From Candidatus Pullibacteroides excrementavium (GTDB taxonomy: Bacteria; Bacteroidota; Bacteroidia; Bacteroidales; P3), in assembly GCA_017694335.1 (NCBI GenBank), contig JADIMZ010000013.1, positions 1 to 42,132 of the forward strand: DNA of 42,132 nucleotides, written 5' to 3'. Every line of letters starts with the position of its first letter. The stretch's first letter is position 1. This document shows positions 41,382 to 42,132 of this stretch, piece after piece. The translations under genes were made by a program, and so were the position numbers. Below the pieces are notes generated by a model. That model was not told the origin of the DNA. It did no database searches and worked only from the letters and a program-made list of their open reading frames with translations.

Positions 41382-41389
41382 CAAAAATA
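41382..41389 (-). promoter_or_regulatory. -7 box of the AAA_14/DUF4143 gene
   Basis: The minus strand reads TATTTTTG, a perfect match, 21 bp from the ATG. The tandem repeats begin 4 bp upstream of it, so they cover the -33 region and beyond. Confidence 0.5.
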
Positions 41390-41392
41390 CAC

Positions 41393-41473
41393 TTTTTCCA
41401 ACGAGTTTTCATGCCTTCACCGCATTTTTTCCAACGAGTTTTCATGCCTTCACCGTATTTTTTCCAACGAGTT
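41393..41473. repeat. 33-bp tandem repeats upstream of the AAA_14 gene
   Basis: The unit starting TTTTTCCAACGAGTTTTCAT occurs at 41393-41425 and 41426-41458 (one mismatch), with a partial third copy at 41459-41473. Copies are exactly 33 bp apart, about three helical turns. The array covers the promoter region of the minus-strand ATPase. Confidence 0.95.
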
Positions 41474-41488
41474 CCGCCCTCAGCCTAT

Positions 41489-41525
41489 AAAAAAAGCCGG
41501 ATCTCCTCGTGGAAACCCGGCTTTT
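41489..41525 (-). terminator. Terminator of rplY
   Basis: The minus strand reads AAAAGCCGGG...CCGGCTTTTTTT with a short loop and a long U-run. It lies 20 bp after the rplY stop. Confidence 0.93.
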
Positions 41526-41544
41526 CATAGTAATAAACAAGACT

Positions 41545-42123
41545 TTATTCAGCAGGAGCCGCTGCGGCAGCAGCCTGTGCGTTACGTGTGGACTTAACCA
41601 AAACAACGGCCGCTGTCATGTCTTCCATAATCTGGTATTTGTCGCTGCAGAGGTCTTTCACCTTCACTTCCTGAGCGATATCCAAATTGGTTACATCTAC
41701 CGTGATGTTTTCCGGCATGTTGGCAGGCAAAGCACGCAGACGCAGACGGCGCATACGTTTTACCAATTTACCCCCTTTGAGCACACCGGCCGCATTACCG
41801 GTTGTCAACAAAGGCACCGCCATGCGGATAGGACGGTCGTCGCGCAGTTCCAGGAAATCCACATGCAACAGGGCATCGGTAACCTTGTGGAACTGGGAAT
41901 CCTGAGGAACAGCCTTGATTTTCTTTCCGTCGATATCCAAGTCCACAAAGCAAACTTCAGGCTTGTTGAACAATTGGATCAGATCCTTTTCAGCAGCCGT
42001 GAACATGATTTGTTCTTCGCCGCCGTAAACCACACAAGGAATCCGGCCTTGCAGACGGAGGTCTCTTGCATCTTTTTTCCCTACGTTCTGACGTGCAGAA
42101 CCGCTAATAGATACAGTTTTCAT
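41545..42123 (-). CDS. rplY: 50S ribosomal protein L25/general stress protein Ctc
   Basis: A 192-aa long-form (CTC-type) L25 that binds 5S rRNA. The N-terminal L25 domain has VSISGSARQNVGKKDARDLR, LQGRIPCVVYGGEEQIMFTA and ALLHVDFLELRDDRPIRMAV. The C-terminal TL5 domain has GNAAGVLKGGKLVKRMRRLR, NITVDVTNLDIAQEVKVKDL, and an Ala-rich end (AQAAAAAAPAE). Length is normal for Bacteroidota. The gene is complete; its promoter lies outside the window. A strong terminator follows. Confidence 0.95.
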   Translation of the reverse strand: MKTVSISGSARQNVGKKDARDLRLQGRIPCVVYGGEEQIMFTAAEKDLIQLFNKPEVCFVDLDIDGKKIKAVPQDSQFHKVTDALLHVDFLELRDDRPIRMAVPLLTTGNAAGVLKGGKLVKRMRRLRLRALPANMPENITVDVTNLDIAQEVKVKDLCSDKYQIMEDMTAAVVLVKSTRNAQAAAAAAPAE

Positions 42124-42132
42124 TGATTGAAT

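Noticed and set aside
41393-41473. CRISPR-like array of ~33-bp units
   Set aside because: The units are directly adjacent with no unique spacers, only 2.5 copies exist, and no cas gene is near. It is a simple tandem repeat.

Overview
The window looks like a chromosomal segment from a member of the Bacteroidota, most likely order Bacteroidales; I cannot place the genus. Three things support this. First, two secreted proteins end in type IX secretion (T9SS) C-terminal sorting domains, and several phylum-typical families are present (DUF6029, Omp28-like, DUF4270, WbqC-like, fused FeoA-FeoB, short GT5 'glycogen synthase' domain). Second, promoters match the phylum's TTTG/N19-20/TAnnTTTG consensus. 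Third, T9SS and cell-envelope lipoprotein genes are mixed with housekeeping genes. Most genes are on the minus strand; recJ, two neighbouring tRNAs, an aspartate-type aminotransferase and a HAD hydrolase are on plus.

Layout. 1-4060: a minus-strand cluster (TlpA-like thioredoxin, DUF6029 outer-membrane protein, Omp28-like lipoprotein, T9SS cargo), probably one envelope/redox operon. 4.4-8.8 kb: a degenerate RlmL-like methyltransferase, a repeat-rich 515-bp gap, a FlK-type thioesterase, kbl and a small beta-barrel protein. 8.8-12.9 kb: aminopeptidase P and a fused FeoAB iron transporter with a candidate operator. 13-18.3 kb: DUF4270 lipoprotein plus GT5 domain protein, divergent recJ, then a riboflavin-kinase-only gene overlapping pyk. 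18.3-23.9 kb: pyk, an outer-membrane protein, sppA, and a FolK-deoxynucleoside kinase fusion. 24-26 kb: an AlbA/Schlafen-type regulator that looks accessory. 26-32.3 kb: WbqC-like protein, FG-GAP T9SS protein, dihydroorotase and metK. 32.8-33.1 kb: tRNA-Pro and tRNA-Thr. 33.2-36.2 kb: secG and a TPR-like gene, divergent from the aminotransferase. 36.3-38.7 kb: Fur-family regulator and P1B-type metal ATPase. 38.9-41.4 kb: a CAU-anticodon tRNA (probably Ile2), HAD hydrolase and an AAA_14/DUF4143 ATPase. The right end holds ribosomal protein L25.

No complete new multi-gene system (defence, CRISPR, transposon, prophage) is visible. The most interesting signals are non-coding. An ~80-bp palindromic repeat occurs nearly identically upstream of kbl and of the aminotransferase, 27 kb apart, and in both places supplies a perfect TTTG-N20-TATCTTTG promoter in the right orientation, so it looks like a dispersed promoter cassette. 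Degenerate relatives, including a 108-bp doubly nested palindrome, lie in the 5.5-6.1 kb gap. A ~124-bp hairpin has one arm made of the last codons of recJ. Short tandem repeats of 11 bp and 33 bp adjoin the two accessory-looking genes. Protein-level oddities are an RlmL homologue without its NPPY motif, a riboflavin kinase without its FAD synthetase half, a FolK-dNK fusion, and polar, low-complexity insertions in several otherwise conserved enzymes.

All coordinates and motifs were read by eye. Family assignments rest on recognised motifs, not on database searches.
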